A stretch of DNA of 64,000 bases from Neurospora intermedia (Eukaryota; Ascomycota; Sordariomycetes; Sordariales; Sordariaceae): assembly GCA_037102815.1 (NCBI GenBank), contig BTPP01000002.1, positions 5,332,001 through 5,396,000 on the forward strand. The letters are read 5' to 3'. Every line of letters begins with the position of its first letter. The first letter of the stretch is position 1. Under the pieces are notes generated by a model that was given only the letters and a program-made list of their open reading frames with translations, was not told the origin of the DNA and searched no databases. The position numbers were made by a program, and so were the translations under genes. This document shows, piece after piece, positions 25,401 to 39,480 of the stretch.

Positions 25401-27759
25401 ATCGATTCTGCTTTAATAATAGTATAATCTTCTATTCTAATAAGAGTGAAAGGAAGCGTTGGAAAAATTTATAATTATAATTATAATATTAATTAAGTAT
25501 TATAGTACTAGAATACCCTAAGAGGGAAACTATATCCCCCTTATTATACTTCGATTCGATATTCTATTGATATATAAATTACTAGCTAGGGATTTGCGTA
25601 TTTTTAGCCTATATAGTACTAAAGTTAGTATACTTTTAAAAAGGCTTAGGTTCCTAATTAATAATATCGAACCTAGTATCCGGTAATTAAGTTAGGAGGT
25701 TAAGTAAGATAGTACGTATATAGTTCAAATTATAATACCCGGCGGCGGGTAGGTAATAGTTTCGGACTAGAACGGAGCCTCTAACTTTAGTAGTATTATT
25801 ACTATATTTTTTCTTATCTTTGTACTAATTTAAGTTAGGGTATAATAGGGCTTATAAAAGATTGAGGTCGGTCGATTCAATAATTATATATAATATTAGC
25901 GGGTTTGTATTTTCGATAGTAAAGTTGTTAAAGTTGTCCCTATTGTCTATAAACGTAGTTTTAGGCTTAATTCGGCCCGTAGTTTATCCTTTCCCTATAT
26001 TGGCAATATTAGCGATTCCTACGCTTCTATTTATAAGGGATTGCTAATTAACCGATTTTATTCTAATAATAGTAAATTTATTATTAAATTTAATCGCTTT
26101 CGCTTTAATTAGAGTTTATTAATAAGTTATAGAAGGAAAGAAGGAGAGGAAGAGAGAAGGAGAAGGAAGGAAGAGGAGAAGTAGAAGGCGAGAAAGAGTA
26201 AGTAAATATATTAATCTAATTAAAATATAGATTATATATTATATAATTAATTAGTACGCTTACTATACTTGCTTACTATATAAAATAATATTTAATTGGA
26301 GGATTTGCTGGCCGGGAGAAATAAATTTTAATTAGAGCGAAAGTTAGGAGAGGGTAATTTAAGAAATTTAATTAAATAATAATTATAATAGCTATTTGTA
26401 GTATAGCTTTAATTTGAATTAGAGCGAAAGTTATAGGTGGGCTACCGATTTAAAAATCCTAGTAGTTTAGATATAGTTTGTAGGTCGTAGGGTTAATTAT
26501 ATACGACGGGGTATAGTAACTATCCGTATAGTATATAGGTAATACTTTAAATAGTAATTAAATTAATAGTTAATAGTATATAAATATTATAAGATATGGG
26601 ACTTATTGTACGATTTTACCTATTAATTCTAATTAAAATAAAGGTTACTATATATTTTTAGGACGGTTACTAGTAGAACTATATAGAAACTTTATATTAT
26701 AGGCTACTAATTAAGTAGGCTACTACAAGACTCTAATCTTAATAGAGTTTAGTATAATTATTATTTAGATTAGCCCGCTATCGCTTTCGTCCTTTAAATT
26801 AAATATTTTAAATACTCTATTACCCTGGCTATTAATAACGATTGGGTTGTTATCTTCGTAATTAGATAGACTAAAATATTTGCGGTCTTCCCCCTTCTCT
26901 AACCGAACCTCCTTAGAATTGAATTATTAGAGGGTACCTAAAAATAATTTGAGTAAGCCGTCGTACTATAGATTTAGCGCATTAAAATTATTCGGGTCTA
27001 AGGGACTATAGCGTCGTAATACAAACCTATTTCTATATATTATATATATATAATTAATAATATTGATATTGGCTAATAGATTAGTATATTTACCGCTATT
27101 AAATCATCCGAATTCTAATTCAACCCCCCTACGAATAATTATAGTAAGAAGTCCAATAGCCGATAGTTCTATAAAAATTGATTTAATATTATATATTAAA
27201 TTCTTATAGTACTTAATATTTAGGGTAAATGAACGATTAATATATTTTATCGTTAAATTAATCTCTTTCTATTAATTACTAATTATAGTATATTGTATTA
27301 ATTTAGACTTTAGAATAGCTTCGGATAGTTTTAGGTTAATAATTTCGGGTCGAAGGAGCTATAAGAAATATAGTATCTTAGGCTTATAATTAGTACCCTT
27401 TCTATTATAAAAGAAGAGTAGTAGGTAATTAATAATTTGCTAGAATATTCTATAATTATTAAATTAGATAGTATGAGTAAGAATAATTAATAGCCGAATA
27501 ATATATAAGTATTAATAAACGTTATAAAAACGTATATTAATATAATTATCGCTGCCCCCCGGATATTTACCAATATATCCCTATAAAGTAAAAACTTTAT
27601 TATAAATATAATTAAATTATATAAATAAATAAGTAGTTCTATTAGTTTAAAAGGTAGTTGTAATAATAGCGTTAATACTATCCTAACTAAGCGTAGTAAG
27701 ATTTAGGAACTTATTATTAACGAAATTCCGTATTAAAAAAATAAGAATTCTAAAATGAA

Positions 27760-28830
27760 ATATATTATAAAGGAGTTTTAATTTATAGTAAAATTTAGTT
27801 TTAAACTATTTTACTTTTTTAATCCTCCTAAGGCCGTAAGTATTCTATTCTATAAGAGGCTAAAAGTACTAAAAAATTAAATTAATAAAATTTATTTTAA
27901 TATAGAAGAATACGGGGATAGAAATTATCTACTATTTATAATTGTAAATACTCTATACCTTCAATTATATTAATATAATTTTACGAATATATAATATTAT
28001 CTTCTAATTATTATAGATAAGGAAAAGTTTATTGCTAAATTGCCCCTAATTTATACTAAATAGGTCAAAAAATAATTTATTATACAAACGGTAAATACTA
28101 GCGAATTTACCTTCGTTCTTATTAATAGCGGGCGTTTAAAGAATATAATTTTTAGGTATACAATATTGTTTAACCCTAGGGAAGTAATAGGCGGGAAGAA
28201 AGTCTTATTTATTAATAAATAGAAAGAAAAATTTTAATTTCTCTATAATTAAATAATATACGGCGGGGCGAAATAATTGTAGTATTTATACGAAAGTTAG
28301 AATAATCTAATGCGGTTGGAAGGGAATAGTAGGCCGAAATTAATCGGGTCGGAACGGGCCTTAAATATTAAGACTATTTATTAGTAAGTAGGTCGTAAAA
28401 TTGCGTATTATATTCTATCGGCCAATACCTAAGCTTTAAATTATATTTAAATAATTGTAATTATTGTATATAATAATAAGAGTAGGATTAGAAATAATAC
28501 GTTTAAAGTTAGCCTAGAAGCGTTAGTATAAATTGTAAGATAAATAATCAATAGTATTTATTATTATAGAATCTATAAGAGTTTTAATTATTATTATAAT
28601 CTTAGTATAAAATATATAAATATTGAAAGTAGATAAAGTATTTTAAATACGCTTAGCGACGCTATTAGTATATAGATATAAATTTATAATTTGTAAGAAG
28701 AAATCGGATTTGTTAGGGGCGATAATATATATAATAATAGCTATAATTATATATATTATAGGCGAAATATAATCGTTGTAACGAGTTCGTAGTCCCTATG
28801 TTTTTTTATAAGTACGGGTATATTATATTA
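27760..28830 (+). pseudogene. RIP-hit reading frame of about 1 kb, family not recognised
   Basis: One plus-strand frame can be followed from about 27791 to about 28800 with only scattered TAG/TAA stops, far fewer than the other frames of this AT-rich DNA. It has protein-like segments such as FFNPPKAVSILFYKRLKVL, INSGRLKNIIFRYTILF, IIYGGAK, NNLMRLEGNSRPKLIGSERA and NNTFKVSLEALV. The stop positions fit CAG/CAA or TGG codons altered by RIP. I cannot name the family. It may be part of a large helicase-associated or transposon-borne protein, given the helicase remnants elsewhere in the island. Confidence 0.4.
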
Positions 28831-29934
28831 AATTTATAAGAAGCGAATATAATTTAGGCGTATATTTAAGTAGGTCGTTAATATACTATTTAATAGCCGA
28901 TATAATTTATTATATATTATATAAATTTGCGATATTATATAGTTAATCCCTTTATAGAGCGGAAGAGGTATTAAGCTTTACGAAAGATAAGAATAGGTTG
29001 ATACGTTTGGGGAGAGATATTAATTCCCGACGGAGGCTCTTTATATTATATAAATTATATTTATTATTAAAGTATATTATAACGCCGCTACAATAGAGAA
29101 CTTCGTATATATAATTATTATATAGTATATTAATAAATTGCCTAATGTAGGATCCTAATAGCCGATTATTACTTCGAATTATTTTAATCCAATTATAGAT
29201 AAAGGATTTTAATATCCCCTTAGGATATAAATATATTTAATACTCTTAAATAAAATGAGTGAAGTATTAATCCTAATTAGTAATGCTTAAATTATTCCGA
29301 TCCTATAGCGGTAGGTTGTATACAATTAGGTTCGGTAAAGTCGGGGGGCTGTAATAAGGGGTCGAAGTTGAAGTCCCGGGGTCTGGATACGTACAAATTA
29401 AATACGTTAGTATAATTAGAATATTCGGGAGAATACTAAGTTTAGACGAGAGAATAAACGAATTAAACGCGAGTGTAGAAGGATTATTAAACAAAGTTGG
29501 AAGGACTATTTTATAAAAAGAATAGTGAATTGTATTAGGTGAATTAAATATTATAGGTTTATATACGTTGCTTTAATTGGAGTTATTATGGACGAAAACG
29601 GATAAATTACGTATTGCGATTTTAGGGGTTTCGTTCTAATTAGAGTCGCGGAAAACGAAAATAGATATATTACGTATTACGACTTTATAGGTTTTGCTCT
29701 AGTAAGAGTAAATAATTAGAATTAAGGTATGTTTTGATTTTGATTAGAGTAGAGTTTAATTGTAATAATTGGGTCCTATAGCGGCTAACGGCCGAAATAC
29801 TTAAAATTGGCTCAAACCTACTACTGTAGAAACGGGTAGGGTGGAGTGGTTTTGGAGGTTAGTGGGTCTAATTGAGACTAGGTATATATTAACCCTTAAA
29901 AGTTCGTTAGCTCGGTACCTACAGAGGTTTCTAA

Positions 29935-30867
29935 TAGGGGGATGACAAGGGGGGTAATAGGGAATAAAACTAATAGAATTATATATATAGACCCTATAGA
30001 TTTTGAATAGGGAGAAAGGAGTTATGGAGAATTATTATATTTATTATATTAAAACTAGGGTATTCTGAGTACCTTTTCGTAGTTAATACTTCCCTTAATA
30101 TTAGGTATAGCCTCCATTCGCAGTAATAACCGCCTAAATCCTTCTAAGTATCGAGTATACTAACTGTTAAAGGTAGTCAACTAGAACGGCTTCCTAAACT
30201 TCCTTAATTATAGACTTAAGTCTCAACCTAGTTGGTTTAATTAGGTATTTATACTCAATCCAATTTTTTATCTAAGATTAAACGTTCTCAATAGGGTTAA
30301 AGTCGGGGGAGTGAGGGGGCCAAGGGACAACCTTTATAGGATCGAAAATTTAAGATATAAATACCCTTATCGCTTTTAAACTATAAAAGGGGGCGTTATC
30401 CTACACGACGTAGAAGGACGAATTTTACGCCCAAAATTATTATAAAAGAAGGAAAATATATTCCTAATACAATTTACTAATAATTGTACCCTACTCCTTA
30501 TAATTCCAAAAAACGAAAGTACCTTTTATCTTACCTACAAAGCAAACCTAAAACATCTACCCTCGAAGTTAGTATTTAACTTTAGCGAAATCCTCAATTT
30601 TCTCGTCTTTAAAGAAAGTAACGAAATAACGGCCTTTATTAAAATTATTAACCTACGTTTTATCAAACTAAATCCAAGACTCCCATTCGAATAGGGTAAG
30701 GCCAGTCTATTAGAGAGCGAATTACAATCGGAAATAATAAATACTCTTACTAAAGGGGAGGCGCGTAGGTTACTCTATACGGTGGACGCCTTACTACTCT
30801 ATAGCAACTTAAATAATACGCACGCTATACGGAGCGAACTAGGGGATATACTTCTAGAATTCGTACT
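29935..30867 (-). mobile_element. Tc1-type DNA transposon, left part (transposase on minus strand)
   Basis: Minus-strand translation shows a Tc1-family transposase catalytic core: EWESW and FDKT (first Asp region, about 30670), VQDNAPFYSLKA (second Asp, about 30385-30415) and WPPHSPDFNPIENV (catalytic Glu, about 30281-30325), with about 36 residues between second Asp and Glu. The order and text fit fungal Tc1/mariner elements. It is RIP-mutated with several stops. The N-terminal end is cut off by the LTR element at 30868, and its continuation appears to resume at 39481. The outer end near 29935 (AATAGGGGGATGACA) is a guess from weak similarity to the inverted far end near 39565. Confidence 0.75.
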
Positions 30868-31186
30868 TGATGCGGGAAGCATCGCATGTATAATTAGATT
30901 TAATTGACTAGAGTAGACTGGGTATAACTACAGTTATACCTATTACTGTTAGAGGCTCTAGCACGCCCAGGCACGTGCTTAGGCACGTGCCCGGCTGCCC
31001 GGTCGCATGGACCTGCCCGATGGGGTGGGCTAGTAATAAGATAAGGGAATTCCTATAAAGGGATTCCTGTATAGGGCGGCCTTCGGCTACGCCTTTCTTC
31101 CTCTAATATCTTCTTCTTTACTTCTTAATACTATATATTATACTTATTGCATCGTAGTATCTGGAAGTACCCAGGTTACCCTATTA
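30868..31186 (+). repeat. 5' LTR of the Gypsy-type element
   Basis: 319 bp, beginning TGATGCGGGAAG. It contains two GGCACGTGCC-type palindromes (near 31000) and a TATAAAGGGATTCCTGTATA segment that could carry promoter function. It matches the 3' LTR along its full length with transitions only. Confidence 0.93.
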
Positions 31187-34100
31187 AGTGGTAGCTGTAA
31201 TTGTACGAGTAGTAATTAGACTATTTCTTTAATTGCGATTCCGGTTTAACTATTAGAAATTGTGATTAATCCTAGTGAGTTCGTCGATATTTGCGAATTC
31301 GCTTTCTAATTGTAAAATCTTGTATTGCAACGATATCGACCCCGCGATTATATTTACCTCTAAATAATAGAATCGATTGTTCGTTGTAAGATAGTATCGC
31401 TTTCTATCCCCTTCCCTGCGCTTCCTTATAATATACTATCGTATTCGCGTTGGCCCGATTCGAATGAGTGTATTGAAGCTTTAGTACTACTCTAATCCGG
31501 GCGTTATTTATTTAATATTCGACGCGAAGGGTAACCCTAGCGACTACGTTTGTTGTAAAGATAATTCTCGCTATTTCTCCTCCCTTATATTTAATAGTCG
31601 CTTATTGTAAGATAGTATTAACGAAGATAAATCCCTATTTATCTCCTCTACTATTACCCCAATTTCTTTACTTAAAATACTATAATTGCGGATAAATGAA
31701 TTTATATTAATACCTTCTTTTAGCCTACTATCTATTATAGTAGGCGAAGATCCCCCCAATTAGTAGACCGCTGTACGCCGCTCTCTGCGCAAACTGTTTG
31801 CGCCCGCTACCTATAATATCGATCGCTTGAGTAGCTAGTCTTCCTAGCTTTAAATTCGAAAGGTTACCTAAATTTAAGCTACGGGACCTACCGACCTAAA
31901 GCCCGGTTTCGTTAGTAATATTATTTTAATAGTAACTAATACCCTTTCCCCCTCTAAATTTCGATAATTATCCGCTATTAATCTTCCGGAGAACTTTACC
32001 CCCCTGTAAAATTCCCTATAAAAGTATAGTTCCCCCTATAATAACTATAATATAACGACCCTTAGTCGTAATAATTCTAAATTAAACGAAGATAACGAAG
32101 GTCCTAAGCGTATTTCTAATAAAAAGATTTAGAAGCGTTTCTAAACTATAAATACCCTTACTAAAGATATCGATTATAATATACGCTAATTTAAGGATAA
32201 AATGTACGAATAATTTATTATATATATTAGAAATACTTGCGTTTAAGGAATTTGGATCGACTAACTTAGCGCCTCTATTACTAACTTTAAATCCGATATT
32301 TACTATATTTATAACGAGGTTATAAATGTAATTAAAGCTTTAAAACCTATTATTAAAAGTAAGGAGAAAATTAAAATACTAGGTCGCTTCCTAAATACCG
32401 GATCCGACCGGTCTAACGTTACTACTATCTACTATAGATTATATAGCGAATATAATAATAGCGAGGGCCCTTCTCGTAAATTAATTGTCTAGTTTAATAA
32501 TAAGGAGGATATTATTTATATTAAGGTCCCGCCCTATATATGTAAAAACCTTAAGAGATGTAAGTACGTTCCGGTCCTACGTAAGCCTACTGAGCAGTTT
32601 CCGCCTAAATTGGCCAACCGTATTGCCTTAGGAAGATTAGCCGATTATAATAGTAATTTACTTCCCTGCCCCTATATTCGCTTAATTAATTATTCTACTA
32701 ACCCCTGTATTACTAATATTATTTATAAAGAAGAATTCAATAAAGATAATTTTATAGAATGGATTAACGGACTTAAAGCTTATAATAATAATCTTCGTTA
32801 GATAATAGAGAAATAAGCCCGTATATATAAAAGATATTTCGAGCAAATTTGTAAATTCTACGTTAGAGATATTTACGCCGCTATTTACCCGGATTTCTCC
32901 TACGACGAGGCTAGTTAAGCCGCTACCGAAATTAGTAAAATTACTATTAAGGTTAGTAAGAATACTAAATTTAATTTAGCTAATAAATTATTTATTAAGG
33001 TTGCGGACCCTTATTATATTAATAAAACTAAGTCGTTTATTAGTAAGGCTATAGATACTAGTTATATTGAAAATTTGTCTATTAGTAAGGCTAGAGGCGG
33101 CGCCCCCCCTAAACCCCTTAACCGCGCTACTTAAGCCAGTCCTAATAATCCTAATAACGGTAATAATAATACTAACGATAATAATTTTAACCCGGATAAT
33201 TTCGATTTTAGTTTTAACTACGATTATTTTGAAATTTATAACCCGCGTTACCTTTGTAAATATTATAACCCCGCCCCTCCCCCGCCCCCCCCCCTCCTGT
33301 ACTTTATTATATTGGAAATGCTAGGTATAACGAAGGAGATAAAGATTTTAAATTTAAGAAGGAAGATATTAGCGTATTTAACCCATTTACTAATAATCCC
33401 GACGATATAGGTATAATCGAGGACGGCACTTTAATTATTTATACTAATACTACTATATTTATTAACCGTATTAATACTATTTTAGAAAACCTAAGTACCT
33501 TTTTAATTGCTTATAGACTTATCGTTCGTTTATAACCGTCCTTACTATAGGGAGTAGTATTAATATAGTAGTATAATTAAATTACTCCTAAGCGTCGCCG
33601 TTAACTATGTACCTCGGTTAAAACTCTTACTTAGGCTCTAGTAAAGAAGTTTATTCCCGACTCCGCTACTACGATTTGCAAGTTCAACGAAGGTAAATTC
33701 CGTCTCTACTATATTTATAAAAATCCTAACGCTATTACTATATATATTCTCAAATAGTTTTGCTACGCCCGTACAATAGGTATTATTTCTAAATACTATA
33801 ATAATTAGTATAATATAATAGTATAAATCTAGGATAGGATAAATCTTAGTATTAAGACTACTCTTAGAGCCCCCCCTTCGTTTAGCGATATTAAGGATTA
33901 CTTTAAGGAGATTGAGAAGACTAAAGCCGTCCTAATTATATTAGCTAGAAGTAAGTACTCTAGAAGTAACTCCTCTTATTGTTGCAATACTAGCCGCAAT
34001 TACAACCCTTAGGGCTAGGGATACTATAATTACAATAATCGCAATAGTAATTTCGCTACGGAATATAGCCGTGAGTATAGCCGGAGCCGGGACTATAATT

Positions 34101-37100
34101 GCAGTAACGACTACAACTACGATTATAATTACAATTATAATTAAAATTATAATAGAGACCGTAATCGTTATACCGACCGGAATTGTAGCAACGACCGTAA
34201 TTAAAGTATCGATTATACTTACAATACTAACCGCGATTGTAGCTGCGACTGCGACGGTAGAGATAGGAGTAGGGACCGAGCTAATTATGTTGGAAAGGAG
34301 GATAAAACTTTAGATTCCGACTATATTAACTTTGCGGGCGATTCGGAGGATGGTTTCAATTCTAGTTCTAATAATTTAATTTACTACGTATATAGTAGTA
34401 AATTGACCTATTTTAAGTATTTAAAGGAATTTAATTCTATAATAATAAAGAGACGATATATAAAAGGCTGTAATTTAAAATTTAAATATATACGAAATAT
34501 TATACCCGCAGTCTCGCCCTTCAATACAAACTTCCGCAAATATAATTACTATAAGGAAATCTTTACGTCCTATAACCGGATGTTTGAATATTTTAATAAT
34601 TGTATAAAGCGATTAGCTATAATAGGTATATACCCTAAATTAGAACTAGTTTTCTATATCGCGTTAGTTTACGAGCTGCCTATCTAAGAAATTACCCCCT
34701 AGAATAACAAATTCTCCAAGAAGGGTCCTTTATCTAATTTTATTTATTTATAGGTAATAATTATAATTACCCTAGACTTAGAACTAATTGAGATCTATAT
34801 AGACCTAAGGGTAGGAAAAACTATTATTGGCCGATCCTTTTTAAATACCCTAGAGTATTCTATTTCTACTAATTATATTATTAAGGTAAAAGGCGTTAGG
34901 GGTAAGTTAATTAAATTTATTAAGTAGGCGATTTTTATTTTCTACCTCCCTAGTAAGGATTTTAAGAATAATTCTACTTTATTAAAAATAATAGCCTCCG
35001 GATAGGTTATTAAAGAACTAGAACCGAACCTCCTTCTAGCGAATTCCTTCTTTTACCCTCGGTAAGTATATATCGACTATCGTATAATAGAAGTCCGCCT
35101 TCTATAAAATAATTTTAATATATATTTCGAAGTATTTAAACCCCCTAATTAGTATATAAGAAAGGTAGTTACTTAAAAGAAAGTAACGCTCCGACTGGGA
35201 GAAGAACGTATAGTACTAATTTACTATATTATACTACTGAAGGATAAGCCTTTCCTCTTCGATTCGTCCTACTCTGCGGTTATAAGTACGGTTATTAATA
35301 TACGCTCCCCGAAAGTAGCTCTAATAAAGAATATAATTAGGGAGAATCTAACTATTCCTTGCAAGTAGAAAATCGGTATAATTATTAAGTATAATATAAA
35401 TAGCTACTTCTTAGTATTGTAGGTAAGCGTTTACGAGACCGCTATAGCAACTTAAGTCCTTAACGTTATAGAATTAAACCTATTATTAATAATTAAAACC
35501 GCGGCTAATACTATTTATTAAATTTATACGGTCCTAGCTAATATTGACCTAGATATCGATTTAAATACCCTCCTCAACGAGTAAGTTAATGTAATAACCG
35601 AAAATTATATTAGTACTATAATACCCTTAATTATAATAATTGATAACCCTGCATCGAGCGATTCGCCGGTACTGTATTCTAAATTACCTAAAAAGTAATT
35701 TACGTTAAGCATCCGTATAGACGAAAAAGCGCCCAAAATTACAACCGAAGAAGGAATATATATATTTATAGGTAGCCGACGTATTTCTAGAGTATTGGCA
35801 AAGCTAGTTAAAAAATTCCCCAAACTATAGAAGGAAGGAGGATTAGTAAATATACCCGAGGAAGATATAATAAAAGTCCCCTTAGTCGAAGGTTAGTAGA
35901 ATTATAAAATTGTAGCCCGTATATACCCCCTTAGTAAGAAAAATTAGACGGTTATTAACGAGGTCTTTAACGCTCTATATAGATAAAGTAAGATAAATTG
36001 GGTTAGATACGTAACCCCGTTTGTTTACCCTATCTTCGTTATTTAGAGGGAAATTAAAAATAGCTTTAAAGGTAGGCCGGTTATCGACCTGCGTATTTTC
36101 AATAGCTTGACTATATTAGATAACTACCCCTTACTACTATAAAGCGAAATTATTACCTTTATAAGAAGGAAGGTAATTATTATAATTATTAATATTATCT
36201 CTTTCTTCTACTAGTTTGGGGTCTAGCTATAATATAGAGACTAGTTTACTTTAATTATATATTGTAGTTTCGAGTAGCTTATAATAGTTCAAATAGGTTT
36301 TAAAAATATGTTTATATACGTCTAGCGCTTTATAGATACTTTACTCTACGAATATAAATCTTATTATTGAATCTATATTAATGATATTATTATTGTATCT
36401 AACTCTATAAATAACTATATAAAGTATTTAAATATTATTTTCGCTCTATTTATATTAAAGAATATTGTACTCTCCCCTAAGAAGTCCTACCTCGGTTATC
36501 CTAATATCGAACTATTGGGTTTTTATATTAATAGATTCGGCCTATTTATTACTAAAGAACGTATTAAAACCTTTAAAAAGCTAGCCTTCCTTAATAATTT
36601 AAAAGCCCTTAAATAATATATTAGTAATATTGGATTCCTTCGGTATTTAATCCCCTACTATGCCTAACTTATTGAACCCCTCTAAAACCGGAAAATTAAC
36701 CTCTTAATTAAAGGCTGCAAATTTAATAAAGTAGAAATAGGAAAGCCGGCGAAGCGCGCTACGTACTATATTAAAATATACTATACCCCTACCCCGTCCG
36801 AAAAAGTTACCTTCGAAGTATTATAATAAGTAGTTTATAACGATCCTATTATTCTATACTATTTAAACCCAAATATATAAACGTTCCTACAAATCGATAG
36901 CTCCTTCGAACGAAGGTTTAAGATTATATTCTTCTATTTAAAGGCCGGTACTTAGTAGGAAGAAGGTAATTATATCCCCTCTTCCTAAGTCCTCCCTATT
37001 ATATTCCTTAGTAAAGTCCTTACTAAAATTGAAATTCAATATAGACCTTCCGAAATAGAAGTAATTTATTTAGTTTAGGCAATTAAAAAGCTTTATACGT

Positions 37101-39156
37101 AATTGTACTTATATAGCCTCCTTATTGTTATTCTAACCGATTATTCGGTTATAAAGGGAATTATTAAATAGATATCGTTACGTACAACCTCTACTAATCG
37201 TGCTAATCGTAGGCTTATTAATACGTTTATTTATTTCTTGGGCTATAATTTAAAAGTCTTTTATATATTTAGAAAATTGAATTTCGTTCTAAATGCACTA
37301 AGTTGCCTAAAGGTAATCGGCGATATTGGAAACCCTAAGGGAGTATTAATATTAAATAATATTTAGGAAGACTCCGCTAATTACTTCGATAATATTTAAT
37401 ACTCCTTTTCTAAAGCCTAAATAGATTCTAAATTCCGTAAGGAATATAAGGCCGTATATACTTTAGATAAGAAGTTCGTAAAGATTCTAAAATATTTAAA
37501 ATAGTATAAGAGGGTTACTGAAGACGGCGATATCGTTTTTTCTAAACCCGGCTACCTTTTCTTCTTACGAAATAGCCTTATTTATAATTAGTAGGTTAAT
37601 AGTACTAAGAATCTTTATATTCCTTATAAACTTATAAAATAAGTATTAGAAGTAATATATAATAAGAAGTATTATTTCGGAAAGAACCGAATAATATATA
37701 AATTATAAGGGGTCTTATTTTTAAATAAAATTTAGTTAGTAAAATAATACTTAGAGTATTATCTAGCTTATTAATTTAATTAAATTGATCGAAAGCCGCC
37801 TATTAGCAATTATTAATTAATTAAATTAGAAGAAGCTCTCCCTATACGCGTTATTTCTCTCAATTTTATTATTGGACTCCTAAAAGTATTTTTAGTAAAT
37901 ATATTATAGTAAATACTTAATTATAATATATTTAACGCCTTAATACCTATTACGGATAAAACTTTAAAGTAATCTCTATTAATCCTTAGCTATAATAAAT
38001 ATACCGCTATAGAATAGGGTATAATTATAATCCGGATATTCTTACTATATAACTAGGGGTTTTCTATTAGTATTATTTCTAATTACGACCGTAAATTTAC
38101 ATTAGCCTACTAGCGAAGTATATAGATAATTATAGGTACTAAACTACTTATAATAATTATATATTACTTAGTTAGCAACGGTGGCGTAGAACGGAAAAAT
38201 CAAATTATTGAAATCGTTATTAAATTCTATACCTTCTACTACAAGCTTAATTATAATTGGCTTTTAATTATCCCCTCCTTACAATAGAATTTTAATAGTA
38301 CCTTCGTAGAAGGAATTAAAGTATCGCTATATAAATACCTCTTCGGCCTTAAATTGTTAGGACCTTTAAATATAGCTACAAACTCTTATAATAATTCCCT
38401 TTATAGCCTTAAAAATAACCCTGCAGTATACGACCATATTCGTTAAAAAGTTTAGCTAGCTATAGACTTTACTATTACTAACGCTAAGATTCGTTATAAT
38501 TCTAATTACTAATAAATAGACCTAAATGTAGGAAATAAAGTATTCTTTAAATTAAACTATAGATACTATTTCCTAGGCCGACTATTTTGTAAAACCTCTT
38601 AGTAATATTCTAGACCGTTTAAAATCATTTAGAAAATTAGACGTTTAATATATAAATTAGACCTACCCCCGAGTATAAAGATTTATTCAATAATATTGGT
38701 AGTCTACTTAAAGCCCGCTCCTAATACTAAAGACCCGTTTAGTCGATCAGCTCCCCTACCTAGATTAGTAGAGGACTCTTAGAACGGCTCTAATTCGGAG
38801 GAAGGTCCTAGATACAAATTGGAAAAAATCGCCACCTACAAATAGATAGATGGTAAGCTTTAATATTATATTAAATAGAAAGGATACGGCTATTACAATA
38901 ATTATTAGAAGGATACTAAGGATTTGAGCAAGGTTAAGGATTTGGTAGAAGACTATTAGAAGCACTAGCCCGATAAACGGAAGTAGGGAGTAGCCCGCTC
39001 ATACGTAGATAGATAATAATGTATACATTTTATTAATAAGAAGGATCGTATAGAAGCAAAGGAGTAGAAACGATCCCTGCGAAGGAAGTAAGGCAATTCT
39101 ATTGAGTGAGGCAATTCTATTAAGGATAATGGAGCTCTCTTTGTAGCGCCGGGACT

Positions 39157-39475
39157 TGATGCGGGAAGCATTGTATATATAATTAAATTCAATTGACTAG
39201 AGTAGACTGGGCATGACTACAGTTATGCCCATTGCTGTCAGAGGCTCTGGTACGCCTAAGCACGTGCTTAGGCACGTGCCCGGCTGCCCGGTCGCATAGA
39301 CCCGCCCAATGGGGTGGGCCAGCGATAAGATAAGGGAATTCCTATAAAGGGATTCCCGTGTAGGGCGGCCTTCGGCCACGCCTTTCTTCCTCTAACATCT
39401 TCTTCTTTACTTCTTAATACTACGTATTACACCCATTGCATCGTAGTATCTGGAAGCACCCAGGTTACCCTATCA
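39157..39475 (+). repeat. 3' LTR of the Gypsy-type element
   Basis: 319 bp, beginning TGATGCGGGAAG and ending CCCTATCA, followed by the target duplication GTACT. It is overall less RIP-mutated than the 5' copy, since at most differing sites it holds C or G where the other has T or A. Confidence 0.93.
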
Positions 39476-39480
39476 GTACT

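Larger units (their letters stand above)
30868..39475 (+). mobile_element. Ty3/Gypsy LTR retrotransposon with chromodomain-like tail, fossil
   Basis: The element is 8608 bp, with two 319-bp LTRs that start TG and end CA (TA in the 5' copy) and a 5-bp target duplication GTACT at 30863-30867 and 39476-39480. Parts seen in plus orientation: a gag-like and Cys/Asn/Arg-rich region (about 31800-34300), a reverse transcriptase with RPVIDLR (about 36070) and YINDIIIV (about 36370), an integrase with GVERKNQIIE (about 38190), a GPY/F-like module (about 38600-38700), and a chromodomain-like segment (about 38810-38960). This order marks a Ty3/Gypsy chromovirus. It is broken throughout by RIP, with dozens of breaks. 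The LTRs differ at about 31 of 319 positions by eye, all transitions, so the divergence reflects RIP more than time and the insertion could be fairly recent. Confidence 0.9.

Noticed and set aside
33067-34313. Open frames rich in Ile/Thr inside the LTR element
   Set aside because: They are in frames that do not match the element's own coding order and reflect base composition only.
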